DNA from: a bacterium
Lineage (GTDB): Bacteria > DYJV01 > JALVYZ01
DNA length: 7,539 nt
Assembly (NCBI GenBank): GCA_027037705.1
Contig: JALVYZ010000345.1
Coordinates: forward strand, 1-7,539
Direction of reading: 5' to 3'
This document shows positions 5,855 through 7,539 of the stretch, piece after piece. The notes beneath the pieces are model-generated. The model had not been told where the DNA came from. It saw only the letters and a program-made list of their open reading frames with translations, and did no database searches. The position numbers and the translations under genes are program-made. Positions within the stretch are counted from its first letter, which is position 1. Each line of letters begins with the position of its first letter.

Positions 5855-7539
5855 TTAAATTAATAAATCCTTTAAATTTAAAACCACTGATATCTCACCA
5901 TTACCAAGAATTGTTGCTCCAGAAATACCAGGAATTAATGTTACAAAATCAGGCAATTGATAGACAACTATTTCCTGTTCATCTAATAGTTCATCAACAA
6001 CGAAACCAAACAATTCATCTCCAATTTTTATAATAACTACTTCATAAAATTTGCTTTCTAAAAAATCATTTCTATAACCTAATAAAACTCCTAAATCAAA
6101 AAGTTGAATTTTTTTATTTTCATATACAAAAATAAATTTATTCATAATTTCTTTTATATCTTTTTTGCTTACAACAATAGTGTTGTTTACATCAGAATAA
6201 GGAATGGAAAAATTATACCCGCATAATTTAACTATAAGAGTTTTAATAATATTTAATGAAATTGGGAGATAAATCCTAAAAATAGTTCCTTTATTTAGTT
6301 CACTATATACTTCAATTCTACCATTAAGCTTTTTTACTGTCTCTTTAACAACATCAAGTCCAACTCCTCTTCCTGAAATTTCACTAACCTCCTTTTTTGT
6401 TGAAAAGCCAGGTAAGAATATTAATTGCATAATTTGATTTTCATTTAATTCATTGACTTCCTCATAAGTCATAAGACCTTTATTCACAACGGACTCCTTA
6501 ATAACAGAAGGATTTATACCTCTTCCATCATCTGCAACAATCAATTTAAAATATTCTTTTTCTATACCAGCTTGTATTAAAATTTTACCTGTTTCATTTT
6601 TACCTACTATTTTTCTCTCTTCAGGAGATTCAATCCCATGATCTATAGCATTTCTTACAATATGAACTAAAATGTCATTTAATTCAGTTAAAATTGTTTT
6701 ATCTATCTCAATATCTTCACCTTTTATTGTAATACTAATTTTTTTATTAAACATTTTTGCATATTCATTTACAATCCGTGGAAATTTTTGAAATATTTCT
6801 TTAACTGGAAATAATCTTAAATTTAATACATTTTTTTGAATCTCATCGCTAATGCTTCTTAATCTCTGTAATGCATTTTTTAATTCTATATCTATTTTAT
6901 TTTTATTTTTCTCAAAAATATAATCAAATACATTTTTTAAATTAGTAAGCTCACTTACATACGATAACATTCTATCTATCTTTTGAGTTTTAACTTGTAT
7001 AATTTTAAAATCTTCTTTTTTTAAAAATCTATCTAATTGAAATTCTGTTCCTTTTTTTGTCATATCTGATGAATAAGTATCCAATTGCTCCTTATTTTTT
7101 TCAGCTTCTGTATTACCTTCTTCAATTATTGAATCAAAAAAAGTTTTTCCATCAATTTCTTCAAAATCTTCAATGTCATCTCTATGTTCTGTAGATACTT
7201 TTTTGGTCTCTATTTCTTTAATTTCTTCTTTTTTAAAAGCTTTTTCACTCTTCTGGGTATTCGAAAGAAAATTTTCTATTTTTTTAATAAGTTCTGAATA
7301 ATCTTTCTCAACTTGTTTAAAATCTTCTGTATAATCAATGATTTCATTTAATGCATCAATTATATTAAATGTTAATTCTTCTAAAGATTCATCAAAATTT
7401 ATAGTTCCTGCATCAAGAGCTTTTAAAATAGCTTCATATTTATGAATAATTTCTTTCATAAAAAAAATATTTTTTTTTAGTTCAAAATCATCACTAAGAT
7501 TTGAATAAATTACACCTGAATTTCCTTTTAATGTATGGA
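5855..7539 (-). CDS. cheA: Chemotaxis histidine kinase CheA (5' truncated by window edge)
   Basis: The frame stays open upstream of the ATG at 7459 to the window edge and encodes HTLKGNSG, the core of the CheA HPt (P1) domain. The true start therefore lies beyond 7539, and the phospho-accepting His codon is 7537-7535. Numbering from M at 7459: residues 1-45 finish P1; about 50-150 is a charged linker in which I cannot recognise a CheY-binding P2 domain; 155-215 is the P3 dimerisation helices; 216-400 the P4 kinase domain with N box HIVRNAIDHGIE (266-277), G1 DDGRGI (310-315), F box LPGFSTK (349-355) and G2 SGRGVGLDVV (362-371); 400-534 the CheW-like P5 domain. All ATP-binding boxes are intact. 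CheA autophosphorylates under receptor control and passes phosphate to CheY/CheB. About 23 residues, more than usual, separate the HTLKGNSG motif from the next HPt helix (HKYEAILKALDAG). It is the first visible gene of a run with the LpxH-like and HD genes. Confidence 0.95.
   Translation of the reverse strand, partial: HTLKGNSGVIYSNLSDDFELKKNIFFMKEIIHKYEAILKALDAGTINFDESLEELTFNIIDALNEIIDYTEDFKQVEKDYSELIKKIENFLSNTQKSEKAFKKEEIKEIETKKVSTEHRDDIEDFEEIDGKTFFDSIIEEGNTEAEKNKEQLDTYSSDMTKKGTEFQLDRFLKKEDFKIIQVKTQKIDRMLSYVSELTNLKNVFDYIFEKNKNKIDIELKNALQRLRSISDEIQKNVLNLRLFPVKEIFQKFPRIVNEYAKMFNKKISITIKGEDIEIDKTILTELNDILVHIVRNAIDHGIESPEERKIVGKNETGKILIQAGIEKEYFKLIVADDGRGINPSVIKESVVNKGLMTYEEVNELNENQIMQLIFLPGFSTKKEVSEISGRGVGLDVVKETVKKLNGRIEVYSELNKGTIFRIYLPISLNIIKTLIVKLCGYNFSIPYSDVNNTIVVSKKDIKEIMNKFIFVYENKKIQLFDLGVLLGYRNDFLESKFYEVVIIKIGDELFGFVVDELLDEQEIVVYQLPDFVTLIPGISGATILGNGEISVVLNLKDLLI
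5868..5873 (-). promoter_or_regulatory. Shine-Dalgarno-like AAAGGA of the LpxH-like gene
   Basis: On the minus strand AAAGGA lies within the last codons of cheA, 14 nt before the ATG at 5853. Together with the 1-nt gap between stop and start it suggests translation coupled to or re-initiating after CheA. Confidence 0.4.

Noticed and set aside
5809-6033. Plus-strand open frame of 74 codons
   Set aside because: It is antisense to the start of the LpxH-like gene and the conserved CheW-like end of CheA, with no recognisable features.
7457-7459. ATG as the start codon of cheA
   Set aside because: The same frame continues upstream with the HPt phosphorylation motif HTLKGNSG, so the true start is outside the window.

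Overview
The window is very A+T-rich (roughly three quarters A+T by eye), tightly packed bacterial DNA. The longest stretch without a gene is 95 bases. The mix points to a low-GC bacterium with an outer-membrane-type envelope: a CheA chemotaxis kinase, an LpxH-like phosphoesterase, an exported repeat protein, and the conserved but uncharacterised DUF4416 and 'ABC-class ATPase' families. I cannot assign a phylum. No RNA gene, CRISPR array, insertion sequence, prophage gene or transposase is visible.

Left part (1-2549, + strand): three genes in an overlapping run. They are a PPC/DUF296-fold protein whose 5' end lies outside the window, a DUF4416 protein, and a full-length COG3044/PF09818 ABC-class ATPase. 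Overlaps of 13 and 14 nt imply one mRNA and coupled translation. A short spacer (2550-2644) with a possible weak terminator, a TTGACA hexamer and a strong Shine-Dalgarno leads into the next gene.

Middle (2645-4132, + strand): an exported protein with a signal peptide, seven repeats of about 47 residues whose cyclic arrangement fits a closed seven-bladed beta-propeller, and a C-terminal beta-rich domain. At the DNA level some blades share near-identical stretches out of order, a sign of duplication or gene conversion.

Right part (4145-7539, - strand): a convergent operon transcribed right to left. It holds CheA (5' end outside the window, but its phospho-accepting histidine codon is just inside), an LpxH-like metallophosphoesterase 1 nt downstream, and an HD-domain protein overlapping by 13 nt. 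The HD protein looks like a CCA-adding/poly(A) polymerase-type protein whose nucleotidyltransferase motifs have decayed while its HD site is intact.

Both edge genes are cut by the window: the first ATG/TTG codons inside it are not their true starts. I found no convincing evidence of a defence or mobile system. The points most worth following are the degenerate nucleotidyltransferase-HD protein, the PPC/DUF4416/ABC-ATPase cluster of unknown purpose, and the mosaic propeller gene.
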